This document shows positions 16,737-24,597 of a stretch of DNA of 64,000 nucleotides, piece by piece. The position numbers were made by a program, and so were the translations under genes. The number at the start of each line of letters is the position of its first letter. Position 1 is the stretch's first letter. The stretch comes from Neorhizobium alkalisoli (GTDB lineage Bacteria > Pseudomonadota > Alphaproteobacteria > Rhizobiales > Rhizobiaceae): NCBI RefSeq assembly GCF_007829835.1, contig NZ_VIWP01000012.1:62001-126000 (forward strand), read 5' to 3'. The notes under the pieces were generated by a model. That model made no database searches. It was not told the origin of the DNA and saw only the letters and a program-made list of their open reading frames with translations.

Positions 16737-17640
16737 ACGTACCGATGGCACCCGACCGCAAGCGGGCCCGGCCCGCCTGACGCCGGCCGGCGCGCGAAAA
16801 CAACTGCGGACAATCCTGGCCGGCGACAAATGCGTCAGCCCGGCTTCGGTCTATGATCCGCTCTCGATGCGCATGGCGGCCGATCTCGGTTTCGAGCTCG
16901 CCATGCTCGGCGGCTCCGTCGCGGCGCTGGCCGTGCTCGGCGCGCCGGACCATGGCCTGCTGACGCTCTCCGAATTTGCTGGACTGTGCCGGCGCCTGTG
17001 CCGCACCGGCGCCCTGCCGCTCTTGGTCGATGCCGATCACGGTTTTGGCAATGCGCTGAATGTCATGCGCTGCGTCGAGGAACTCGAAACAGCCGGTATC
17101 GCCGGCATGACGCTCGAAGACAGCGAATTGCCGGCGCCTTTCGCGGCACCGGAAGGCCGGATCACCGGCATAGACGAGGCGGCGGCCAAGATCGCCGCTG
17201 CCGTATCGGCCCGCAGCGACCCGGATTTCATTGTCGTGGGTCGCACGACGGTCGGTGCCAAAATGGCGGGAAGCGGCAGGCCGGCCGACGATCTTCGCGA
17301 TCGCACCTCCGCCTTTGCCGCGGCCGGCGCCCAGGCGATCTTTCTGGCGCGCGCACGCACAATCGCCGAGGTCGAGATGGCGGCCGAGGCCTCCGGCCTG
17401 CCCGTCATTCTGGCGGCGGCGAAAGGCGAGTTGGAAAAAGCCGATCTTGCCGCGCTCGGCGTGCGCATCTGCCTGCGCGGCCACGACACGATCGTCCGGG
17501 CGACGGCCGGCGCGTGGCAGAGCCTTGCCGATGCGGCTGGATCGGAACAGTCGCGGCCGGACGGTCTGATGGCCCGGTTCAGCGAGGAGGACCGGTACGA
17601 ACGTCTGATCTCGGCCCATCTGAAGCCGCCTGCGGGCTGA
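16726..17640 (+). CDS. Isocitrate lyase/PEP mutase family, oxaloacetate-decarboxylase type
   Basis: 304 aa. SPASVYDPLSMRMAADLGFE, VDADHGFGNALNVMR and MTLEDSELP closely follow the PA4872-type oxaloacetate decarboxylase pattern (catalytic Mg site DADHG; ED pair later), rather than isocitrate lyase (which has KKCGH) or methylisocitrate lyase. Start ATG 16726 overlaps the CoA-transferase subunit B end by 11 bases. Expected reaction: oxaloacetate or a substituted analogue to pyruvate-type product plus CO2. A dialkylmalate lyase role is possible. Confidence 0.85.
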   Translation: MQSERTDGTRPQAGPARLTPAGARKQLRTILAGDKCVSPASVYDPLSMRMAADLGFELAMLGGSVAALAVLGAPDHGLLTLSEFAGLCRRLCRTGALPLLVDADHGFGNALNVMRCVEELETAGIAGMTLEDSELPAPFAAPEGRITGIDEAAAKIAAAVSARSDPDFIVVGRTTVGAKMAGSGRPADDLRDRTSAFAAAGAQAIFLARARTIAEVEMAAEASGLPVILAAAKGELEKADLAALGVRICLRGHDTIVRATAGAWQSLADAAGSEQSRPDGLMARFSEEDRYERLISAHLKPPAG

Positions 17641-17928
17641 GGCCGCAAAACCTGCGCACCCTGTGACGGGCGCGAGCATTGAGGGACTGCCGGAAAGGAT
17701 GGCGATCGCCATCGCCATCGCGGAGGATAACCGCTTGTCTTCGCGTCCGCAAAATTGATGACCTGAGGACACTAAGTGCATGATTTTTCGTCGTTTGACG
17801 ACCGGCAAAAGGGAAAGCAATCATCGCATTGCCGATGGGCTCCCCCCGTCGCATCTGCCGAACTCGTCGGTCATGGACCGCATCGCGGCGCTCTTTCGGC
17901 CGCATAGTCTAGAGAATGGGAAGACGTT
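17641..17928. other. Intergenic region with promoter-like motif
   Basis: 288 bases between the lyase gene and the second thiolase operon. It holds CGTCGTTTGACG at 17789-17800, a copy of the 10-mer also found upstream of two other genes here, and a 14-bp palindrome ATGGCGATCGCCAT at 17699-17712. A 19-codon frame starts on that palindrome after GGAAAGG but has no other support. Confidence 0.4.
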
Positions 17929-19092
17929 GTGAGCAATCAACTTTCGAATGTCGCCGCGGTTGTCGGCATCGGCCATACGGATTGGCGCAAGGATTATGCC
18001 GCGCATCGTGCCGGCGAGGCCGGAAAGCTGGACTCGATCGGCCTCGCATCGCTGGCCTTCACGCGCGCCCTGAAGGATGCCGGCATTTCGCGCGATGAGG
18101 TGGACGGACTGATCGTCGGGCCGACCACTCCTTATGAGCGGATGGGCGAGGTTCTGGGCATCGATGCGCGCTGGGGCGGCCAGGCCGATGCCATGCTGGC
18201 CGTGATGCAGGCGACGATGGCGATCCATGCCGGTCTGGCTGAGGTCGTGGCGCTCGTCTACGGCAACAACCAGCGCACCGGCAAGACCAATTACGGCGGC
18301 GCGAACGCGGCCGGCGGTGCGAGCTTCCTGTCCTATGTCTATCACGCGCCCTGGGGCTTTACTTCACAGGGTGCGCTATATGCCCTGATGTTTCAGCGCT
18401 ACATGGAGGAAACGGGGCTCACGTCGACGCAGCTCGGCGAGGTCGCCGTTGCGCAGCGCCTGGCCGCCAGCCTCAATCCCGAGGCGGTGATGCAGAAGCG
18501 GATCACGGTGGAGGATTATCTCGCCTCCGATTTCGTCTGCGAGCCGCTGCATCTGTTCGACTATTGCCTCGTCAACGATGGCGGCGTGGCGCTGATCATC
18601 ATGTCGGCCGAGCGGGCCCGCAAGCTGCGGCCGGATCCGGTGATGATCCATGGCGTCGGCCGCTATGACCTTAACCGCGGCGCAACGAGCCTCGAACCGC
18701 GCCTGACCGAATATTACCTGCCGGCACAACAGAAGGTCGCCGCCCAGGTCTTCGACATGGCGGGGGTCGGTCCGGAGGATATTTCCTCGGCACAGATCTA
18801 TGACAGCTTTTCCTGCCATATCCCGCTGGCGCTGGAAGGTTACGGATACTGCGCTCCCGGCGAGGCCGGGCGTTTCATGCAGGACGGCAATATCAAGCTC
18901 GGCGGGCGCCTGCCGGTCAATACGAGCGGCGGCCATCTGTCGGAAAGCTATATGCAGGGCTGGGGCCATCAGATCGAGGCGGTGCGCCAGATCCGCGGCA
19001 CCTGCGGCGAGCGGCAGGTCGAGAACTGCCGCTTCGTTCATTACAGTTCCGACGTCGCCGGCAAGGCCGTCTCGATCATTTACGGAAGGTAA
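17929..19092 (+). CDS. Thiolase-fold protein (Ltp2-like), second copy
   Basis: 387 aa from a GTG after GGGAAG. Thiolase superfamily layout, but the nucleophile region reads WGGQADAMLAV with no Cys, so classical thiolysis is unlikely. C-terminal IYDSFSCH and NTSGGHLSE align with the first thiolase-like protein at 1116-2285. Followed after 5 bases by a DUF35 gene. The pair resembles Ltp2/ChsH2-type retro-aldolases that release an aldehyde or ketone from a beta-hydroxyacyl-CoA. Confidence 0.83.
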   Translation: MSNQLSNVAAVVGIGHTDWRKDYAAHRAGEAGKLDSIGLASLAFTRALKDAGISRDEVDGLIVGPTTPYERMGEVLGIDARWGGQADAMLAVMQATMAIHAGLAEVVALVYGNNQRTGKTNYGGANAAGGASFLSYVYHAPWGFTSQGALYALMFQRYMEETGLTSTQLGEVAVAQRLAASLNPEAVMQKRITVEDYLASDFVCEPLHLFDYCLVNDGGVALIIMSAERARKLRPDPVMIHGVGRYDLNRGATSLEPRLTEYYLPAQQKVAAQVFDMAGVGPEDISSAQIYDSFSCHIPLALEGYGYCAPGEAGRFMQDGNIKLGGRLPVNTSGGHLSESYMQGWGHQIEAVRQIRGTCGERQVENCRFVHYSSDVAGKAVSIIYGR

Positions 19093-19097
19093 CAGCC

Positions 19098-19496
19098 ATG
19101 GGCAAATCGCAACCCGTCATGTCGATCGACGACCGCATCATGTGGGACGGAATCGAGCATGGAGAACTGAAGCTGCAAAGCTGCAGCCATTGCCGGACGC
19201 TCCGTTATCCGCCGGGGCCGATCTGCGCCGAATGCCTGTCGATGGAATCGAACTGGGTCCCGGTCGCCGGGACCGGGACGATCCTGTCCTGGGTGACCTT
19301 CCACAAGCGCTATTTCGACGATTTCCCGCCGCCCTACAATTCGGTTGCGGTGCGGCTCGACGAGGGGCCGATCATCATGTCCAACCTGGTGGGAGACGAA
19401 CCCGAAGGCTCCTGGATCGGAAAGCGGGTGCGGCTCGAATTCGTCGACCATGACGGCCGCAGGCAGCATGCCGTGCGGATCGACAGGGCCGGCTAA
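19098..19496 (+). CDS. DUF35 OB-fold / zinc-ribbon protein, second copy
   Basis: 132 aa. Zinc ribbon C29-x2-C32 and C43-x2-C46, then an OB-fold with WVTFHKRYFDDFPPPYNSVAVRLDEGP, as in acyl-CoA-binding DUF35 proteins. Directly follows the thiolase-fold gene and should form a complex with it. Confidence 0.88.
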   Translation: MGKSQPVMSIDDRIMWDGIEHGELKLQSCSHCRTLRYPPGPICAECLSMESNWVPVAGTGTILSWVTFHKRYFDDFPPPYNSVAVRLDEGPIIMSNLVGDEPEGSWIGKRVRLEFVDHDGRRQHAVRIDRAG

Positions 19497-19547
19497 AGGC
19501 CTTGCAGCCCATTGCCGTCGCGGTGAAAACCATCAGGAGAAGATAGC

Positions 19548-20420
19548 ATGCCGAACCAGGACGACTATATTCCGCGTCCCCTCAGCAAACCGGGTAAGCC
19601 CCTGCCGGCGGGCGCCTGGGATTGCCACAGCCATGTCTTCGGTCCGTTCGACCGCTACCCGATCCGCAAGGGGCATCGCTACACGCCGCCCGAAGCCCCC
19701 TGGCAGGATTACGAGGCGATGCGGGCCGCGGCCGGTTTCGACAACGGCTCGCTGGTGCATGCCTCGTCCGCGGCCTATGACAATTCCGGCACGCTGGAGG
19801 CGATTTCCAAGGCAAAGGGGCGGGTCATCGGCGTCGCCGTGCCGGCGCCCGATGCAAGCGATGCCGAGCTGCAGGCTCTGCATGCAGCCGGCGTCCGCGC
19901 CGTGCGTTTCGCGCCGGCCCGCGAACAGGAGGATGCGCCCGGCACGCTCGATTTCGATGTCATGCAGCGCTGGGCGCCGCGGCTGAAGGAACTCGGCTGG
20001 CATATCCAGGTCCATAACGGACTGTCCAATATCGTCGAGCACCTGCCGATCTTCCGCACCATGTCGGTGCCGGTGGTGATCGACCATCTCGGCGGCGTCA
20101 AGCCGGATGTCGATCCCGACGGAAGCGAGTTTCGCGCGCTGCTGGATTATGCGCGGCATCACGATGTCTATGTGAAACTGACACTCAGGGTCGCCAGCAA
20201 GGCACCGGACTATTCCGATGTCAGGGCCTTCCACGACCGCTGGGTCGAAACGATCCCCGACCGGGTGATTTTCGGCAGCGACTGGCCCTTCATCAACCGC
20301 CGCACCGATCCGCCGCTGGTCGGCCATCTCGTCGATGTATTCGATGCCTGGGTGCCGGACGAGACCCTGCGCCGCAAGGTTTTCGTCGACACGCCGCTGC
20401 GGCTTTTCGGTGCCGCATGA
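19548..20420 (+). CDS. Amidohydrolase family protein (2-pyrone-4,6-dicarboxylate lactonase-like)
   Basis: 290 aa. N-terminal WDCHSHVFGPFDRYP (H27-x-H29), central VIDHLGG and C-terminal IFGSDWPF are the metal-site and barrel motifs of the amidohydrolase 2/LigI group. These enzymes hydrolyse lactones or decarboxylate aromatic acids. AGGAGAAGAT precedes the ATG. Its stop overlaps the GST gene as ATGA. In context, a lactone intermediate is plausible but not shown. Confidence 0.87.
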   Translation: MPNQDDYIPRPLSKPGKPLPAGAWDCHSHVFGPFDRYPIRKGHRYTPPEAPWQDYEAMRAAAGFDNGSLVHASSAAYDNSGTLEAISKAKGRVIGVAVPAPDASDAELQALHAAGVRAVRFAPAREQEDAPGTLDFDVMQRWAPRLKELGWHIQVHNGLSNIVEHLPIFRTMSVPVVIDHLGGVKPDVDPDGSEFRALLDYARHHDVYVKLTLRVASKAPDYSDVRAFHDRWVETIPDRVIFGSDWPFINRRTDPPLVGHLVDVFDAWVPDETLRRKVFVDTPLRLFGAA

Positions 20421-21037
20421 TCCGTCTCTGGTGGTCCTCCCGCTCACCCTATGTGCGGATCGTCACGCTGGCGCTGCATGAACTCGACTGCGCGGATGCG
20501 GTCACTCTGTGCCCGGTCTCGGTCAGCCAGAAGACGCCGCAATCCAATCTGGCGCTTGCCGGCGACAATCCGATGGTGAGCATTCCGACGATCGTCTTCA
20601 AGGACGGTCAGACACTGTCGGAATCGGCGTTGATCTGCCTTGCCCTCGACCGCCGCTTTGCGCCCGGCCGGCTTGTGCCTCTGGCCTCGGCAGAGATGGA
20701 AGCGACGCTCGCCCGTGTCGCCACTGCCAAGCTTATGATCGATGCGATGATGCAGCTGCGGCTTTATCCCGGTTTTCGCGAAAACGATGTCGAGGCCCGG
20801 ATCGAAGGCTATCGCTGGAAGCTGGAGCGCACGCTCAATCACTTCGAGACGGCGGCGGCACCACAGCAAGGCGGATCCGCCGATCTCGGCGATTTGACGC
20901 TCGCCGCCGGCCTTTCCTATCTCGATTTCCGGCTGCCCGAGATCGCGTGGCGGACCGCCCGGCCGCGGCTTGCAGACCGGCACGCGGCCTTTGCCGCGCG
21001 GCCCTCCTTCCAGGCGACGGAGTATGTCGATGGCTGA
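20417..21037 (+). CDS. Glutathione S-transferase family protein
   Basis: 206 aa. Thioredoxin-like N-domain (MIRLWWSSRSPYVRIVTLAL with catalytic Ser candidates at 8, 9 or 11; VSIPTIVFKDG with cis-Pro; ESALICLALD for gamma-Glu binding) and an all-helical C-domain. Overlaps both neighbours. Possible roles are glutathione conjugation, isomerisation of a cis-unsaturated intermediate, or detoxification. Confidence 0.85.
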   Translation: MIRLWWSSRSPYVRIVTLALHELDCADAVTLCPVSVSQKTPQSNLALAGDNPMVSIPTIVFKDGQTLSESALICLALDRRFAPGRLVPLASAEMEATLARVATAKLMIDAMMQLRLYPGFRENDVEARIEGYRWKLERTLNHFETAAAPQQGGSADLGDLTLAAGLSYLDFRLPEIAWRTARPRLADRHAAFAARPSFQATEYVDG

Positions 21038-21830
21038 CGGCGGCTTGATCGAGGTCAATGGCACGGTGCTGCGCTATCGCCGCCTCGGCGAGGGGCGGAC
21101 CCATCTGGTCCTGCTGCACGAAATGGGCGGGGCGCTGGAAAGCTGGGACGCGGTCGTGCCGCTGCTGCGCGAGAACTGCCGCATCCTCAGCCACGACCTG
21201 CGCGGCTTCGGCCAGTCGGAAAAGATCCGCGGCGCGATCGGCTTTTCCGATCTGACCCTGGATACGGCAGCGCTGATCGAGAAGATCTGGCCCGGCGAAA
21301 AGGTCTGGCTGGCCGGCTGCGCCGTCGGCGGCGCGGTGGCGCTGGATCTTGCCGCAAGCCGCGCCGATCTGGTGGCGGGTGTCGTTGCCTTCGCCCCAGC
21401 GACCGGGGTTTCCGAGACAAGGCGCGAGGGGGTGCTCGAGCGCGTGGCGGCGCTCGAGCACGATGGGCTTCGTGCCTTCTTCCCGCAGCTGGAAGAGCGC
21501 CAGTTTCCGACGCGGTTTCGTGATGATCCGACCCGTGTGGAACAGTTCAGGCTGCGGCGGCTTGCCTGCGATCCGCACAGTTACGCGGCCGTCTGGCGGG
21601 CCATGGCCTCGTCGGATCTGGAGCAGCGGCTCGACCGGATCGACGCGCCGGTGACGATCGTCGCAGGCAGCGAGGATAGCGGCCGGCCGGCCGATCAGTT
21701 GCGGCTTCTGGCCCGGCAGATCCGGCATTGCCGTTTCGAAGTGATCGACAGCGGCCATGCCATGCCGGTGATCTCGCCGCTTGCAGTCGCCCGCATCATC
21801 CGTGCCTCGATCAGCCAGAACCCCGTTTGA
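21030..21830 (+). CDS. Alpha/beta-hydrolase fold protein lacking nucleophile Ser
   Basis: 266 aa, resembles 3-oxoadipate enol-lactonase in layout (LLHEMGGALESWDAVVPLL, SHDLRGFGQSEK, IDSGHAMPV with the catalytic His). The nucleophile elbow, normally G-x-S-x-G-G, reads G96-C-A-V-G-G101, so Ser is Ala and the neighbouring residue is Cys. The codon is GCC, so no single-base change gives the usual AGC; TCC would. Start at 21030 has GGAG at 7 bases; an in-frame ATG lies 6 bases earlier. Overlaps the GST gene by 8 bases. Activity therefore uncertain. Confidence 0.85.
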   Translation: MADGGLIEVNGTVLRYRRLGEGRTHLVLLHEMGGALESWDAVVPLLRENCRILSHDLRGFGQSEKIRGAIGFSDLTLDTAALIEKIWPGEKVWLAGCAVGGAVALDLAASRADLVAGVVAFAPATGVSETRREGVLERVAALEHDGLRAFFPQLEERQFPTRFRDDPTRVEQFRLRRLACDPHSYAAVWRAMASSDLEQRLDRIDAPVTIVAGSEDSGRPADQLRLLARQIRHCRFEVIDSGHAMPVISPLAVARIIRASISQNPV

Positions 21831-21865
21831 TCCGCCGCATTGCGGCTGCATGGATCGGATATGCA

Positions 21866-23059
21866 ATGAGCAGCAGAACTTATGATTTCATTGTCATCGG
21901 TGCCGGCATCGTCGGCGCGGCACTTGCCGCGGAAATCCTACGCCGAAAGCCCGGCAGCCGCCTGCTGCTTCTCGACAAGGAGGCGGTTCCCGCCTTTCAC
22001 CAGACGGGCCGCAACAGCGGCGTCGTGCATTCCGGCGTCTATTACAAGCCCGGCAGCCTGAAGGCGCAATTCTGCCGCGAGGGGCTTGAAATGACGCAGG
22101 CTTTCTGCGCTGCGCGCAATGTCCGCTACGAAACCCGCGGCAAGCTTCTGGTCGCAACCAATCACGCGGAAGTCTCGCGTCTGCAGGCGCTGTCCGAACG
22201 CGCGGTCGAAAACGGCGTCCTCGCCGAGACGCTGGATGGTGCGGCGCTGCGCAGGCTCGAGCCTGAAGTTTCCGGCAAGGCAGCGCTGCGCATTCCGGCG
22301 ACCGCCATCGTCGATTATGTCGGCGTCACCAGGGCATTACTGGCGGATGTGGAGCGGGCCGGCGGCGAGATCCGTTTCCATGCCGCCGTGACCGCGATCG
22401 AACGCCGCGCGCCGGCAAGCCGTGTCTCGGTCAATGGCGAGACGGTCGAGGCCGGCTGCGTGATCGCCTGTGCCGGCCTGGCCTCCGACCGCATCGCCCG
22501 CATGGCGGGCATCGATCCGGAGATCCGCATCGTGCCGTTCCGCGGCGAATATTTCGTTTTGCCGGCCGCGCTGAACACGGTCGTGCATCATCTCATCTAT
22601 CCGGTTCCCGATCCGAGCCTGCCCTTTCTCGGCGTGCATCTGACGCCGATGATCGACGGCACGATCACGGTCGGGCCGAACGCCGTGCTGGCGCTCGCGC
22701 GCGAAAAATACAATCATTTCGGTTTCGATGCGGCCGATGCCATGGATGCGCTGTCCTATCCCGGATTGTGGCGGATGATTGCCCGGCATCCGCGCGCCAC
22801 TTTCGACGAGATGAAGGGCTGGCTGTCGCGCAAGACCTATCTGGCGGCGGTGCGCAAATATTGCCCGCGGATACAGCTGTCCGATCTGACAACCTATCGT
22901 AGCGCCAACCGCGCCCAGGCCGTACGCCCCGACGGCACGCTTGTCGATGATTTTCTGATCAAGACGCAGGACGGAATCACCATGATCCTTAACGCACCCT
23001 CGCCGGCGGCAACCGGCGCCATGCCGATCGCCAGAGCGATCGCGGAACGGATATTGTAG
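21866..23059 (+). CDS. lhgO: L-2-hydroxyglutarate oxidase/dehydrogenase (LhgO)
   Basis: 397 aa FAD protein. DFIVIGAGIVGAALAAEILRR binds FAD; TGRNSGVVHSGVYYKPGSLKA is the hallmark of LhgO; YPVPDPSLPFLGVHLTP and VGPNAVLALAREKY also match. It oxidises L-2-hydroxyglutarate (or a related hydroxyacid) to the 2-oxoacid, passing electrons to the membrane quinone pool in bacteria. ATG 21866 is favoured over upstream in-frame Met codons that lie in the previous gene. Last gene of the amidohydrolase group. Confidence 0.9.
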   Translation: MSSRTYDFIVIGAGIVGAALAAEILRRKPGSRLLLLDKEAVPAFHQTGRNSGVVHSGVYYKPGSLKAQFCREGLEMTQAFCAARNVRYETRGKLLVATNHAEVSRLQALSERAVENGVLAETLDGAALRRLEPEVSGKAALRIPATAIVDYVGVTRALLADVERAGGEIRFHAAVTAIERRAPASRVSVNGETVEAGCVIACAGLASDRIARMAGIDPEIRIVPFRGEYFVLPAALNTVVHHLIYPVPDPSLPFLGVHLTPMIDGTITVGPNAVLALAREKYNHFGFDAADAMDALSYPGLWRMIARHPRATFDEMKGWLSRKTYLAAVRKYCPRIQLSDLTTYRSANRAQAVRPDGTLVDDFLIKTQDGITMILNAPSPAATGAMPIARAIAERIL

Positions 23060-23101
23060 CTGCGACAAAACTCCACCTCGTTTCGCCCGCAAGTGTTGTG
23101 A

Positions 23102-23117
23102 GCGCTTCTCAAAGCGC
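23102..23117 (+). terminator. Weak hairpin after lhgO
   Basis: GCGCTT, loop CTCA, AAGCGC, 43 bases downstream of the lhgO stop and followed by ATTTACC. Short stem with no long U-tract; plausible end of the rightward operon. Confidence 0.4.
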
Positions 23118-23243
23118 ATTTACCTACCTAAAGAGGCCGAGCGTTTTCAGATGTTTGGTAGATGCTAACTGCATGGGAAATGGTTCGAATTCCATCAAGA
23201 GCGAAATCGCAGAAATCGGCGTTCAAGCACGGTGAAGTCTAGG

Positions 23244-23267
23244 TCCCCCGGGCGCTTGGCCGGGGGA
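23244..23267 (-). terminator. GC-rich hairpin after cytochrome c gene
   Basis: TCCCCCGG, 8-base loop, CCGGGGGA, perfect 8-bp stem, 9 bases past the stop of the leftward cytochrome gene. Position suits termination of the gluconate-dehydrogenase-like operon; no U-tract. Confidence 0.55.
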
Positions 23268-23276
23268 TCGCGCCTA

Positions 23277-24593
23277 TTACGGCGTCGCCATCTTCTTGCT
23301 GGCCTTGAGGAATTCTCGCAGACGGCCGACGTCGCTTGCAGCAACCGGCGTTGCCGTATTGCCCCAGGAATTACGCACGAAGGTCAGGAGATCGGCAATC
23401 TGCCGGTCGTCCATCTTCCAGTCGAAGGCGGGCATACCGGCGGCCGTCTGGCGATCGTGGGTATGGGCTGCACGGGCGCCCTGCAGCATGGCATGGATCA
23501 TGTTGGTTGCATCGCTCGACAACAGGCCATGATTGGCCTTGAAAGCCGGAACCATGCCCTCGATCCCTTCGCCGCCAAGACCGTGGCAGGCCGAGCAGTT
23601 GACCTCATAGGCCAGCGCCACCTTCTGCATGGCAGGCGTGTCAACGGGCTGCACCGGGCCTGGCTGTGTTGCGGAAGCGGGCAGGGATTTCAGGTAGGTG
23701 CCAACTGCAAGCGCATCGGCCTTGCTGAAATACTGCGTCGAATGCTCGACGGCCTCCGCCATCGGGCCGGCGGCAACGGCAACGCCGTCCGATCCCGTTT
23801 GCAGATAGTTGGCGATATCCTGCGCCGACGCGGTGCCGAGGCCGGCATGCGGGTTCGAGGTCAGGTCGGGTGCGAACCATTCACCGAGATTACCTCCTTG
23901 CAGATAGGCCGATCCCATTTCCGCACCCAGCATGTTGCGTGGCGAATGGCAGGCCGCGCAGTGACCGCCGCCATCGACGATATATTTGCCGCGGTTCCAG
24001 GCGTCGTCCTTCGAGCCATCCACGCGGAAACCGGAATTGTCGAAAAACAGCATGTCCCATCCCGCCATCGCCAGCCGGATATTGTACGGGAACTTCATAC
24101 CGGCGTTTTCGTCAATATCGTGCTTTACCGGCGTGACCGTGGACATATAGGCCCACAGGTCATGCATGTCCTGATCGCTGAACTTGCGATAGGCGGTGAA
24201 CGGCATGGCCGGATAGAGCATGCCGTGCTGGCCGATGCCCTGGCGGACCGCATTGAAGAAATCGCGCTCGGTCATGCTGCCTATGCCTGTGCCGGCATCC
24301 GGCGTGATGTTGGAGCTGACGAGCGTGCCGAAAGGCGTGCCGATTTCGTAGCCGCCGGCAAACTTGCCGTTTTCGCGTGTATGGCAGGCGGAGCAGTCTC
24401 CCAGACGCATGACGTATTCGCCGCGCTCGATGGCGGCCTGATCGGTGCTCTTGAAGTCAGCGAGGCGCGTCGTGTCGTCCGCCACATTCGAGGCCACCGT
24501 ATTGAGGCTGTGCCAGGCCCAGCCACCGGCGCCGATGGCGGCTACGACCGCGATGACGGCGATACCGGCGCCGATCTTTTTCCAGTTTGCCAT
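23277..24593 (-). CDS. Triheme cytochrome c subunit of membrane dehydrogenase (gluconate 2-dehydrogenase type)
   Basis: 438 aa. One N-terminal membrane segment (residues about 8-28) anchors or exports it; three CxxCH heme sites at 67-71, 212-216 and 333-337, one per cytochrome domain, as in the cytochrome subunit of gluconate, alcohol and fructose dehydrogenases. It passes electrons from the GMC flavoprotein to ubiquinone on the periplasmic side. Follows the flavoprotein gene by 4 bases and is last in the three-gene operon. Confidence 0.93.
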   Translation of the reverse strand: MANWKKIGAGIAVIAVVAAIGAGGWAWHSLNTVASNVADDTTRLADFKSTDQAAIERGEYVMRLGDCSACHTRENGKFAGGYEIGTPFGTLVSSNITPDAGTGIGSMTERDFFNAVRQGIGQHGMLYPAMPFTAYRKFSDQDMHDLWAYMSTVTPVKHDIDENAGMKFPYNIRLAMAGWDMLFFDNSGFRVDGSKDDAWNRGKYIVDGGGHCAACHSPRNMLGAEMGSAYLQGGNLGEWFAPDLTSNPHAGLGTASAQDIANYLQTGSDGVAVAAGPMAEAVEHSTQYFSKADALAVGTYLKSLPASATQPGPVQPVDTPAMQKVALAYEVNCSACHGLGGEGIEGMVPAFKANHGLLSSDATNMIHAMLQGARAAHTHDRQTAAGMPAFDWKMDDRQIADLLTFVRNSWGNTATPVAASDVGRLREFLKASKKMATP

Positions 24594-24597
24594 GATC

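Noticed and set aside
17699..17758. 19-codon frame in the gap before the second thiolase
   Set aside because: Low complexity (AIAIAIA) built on a GC palindrome; no supporting context.
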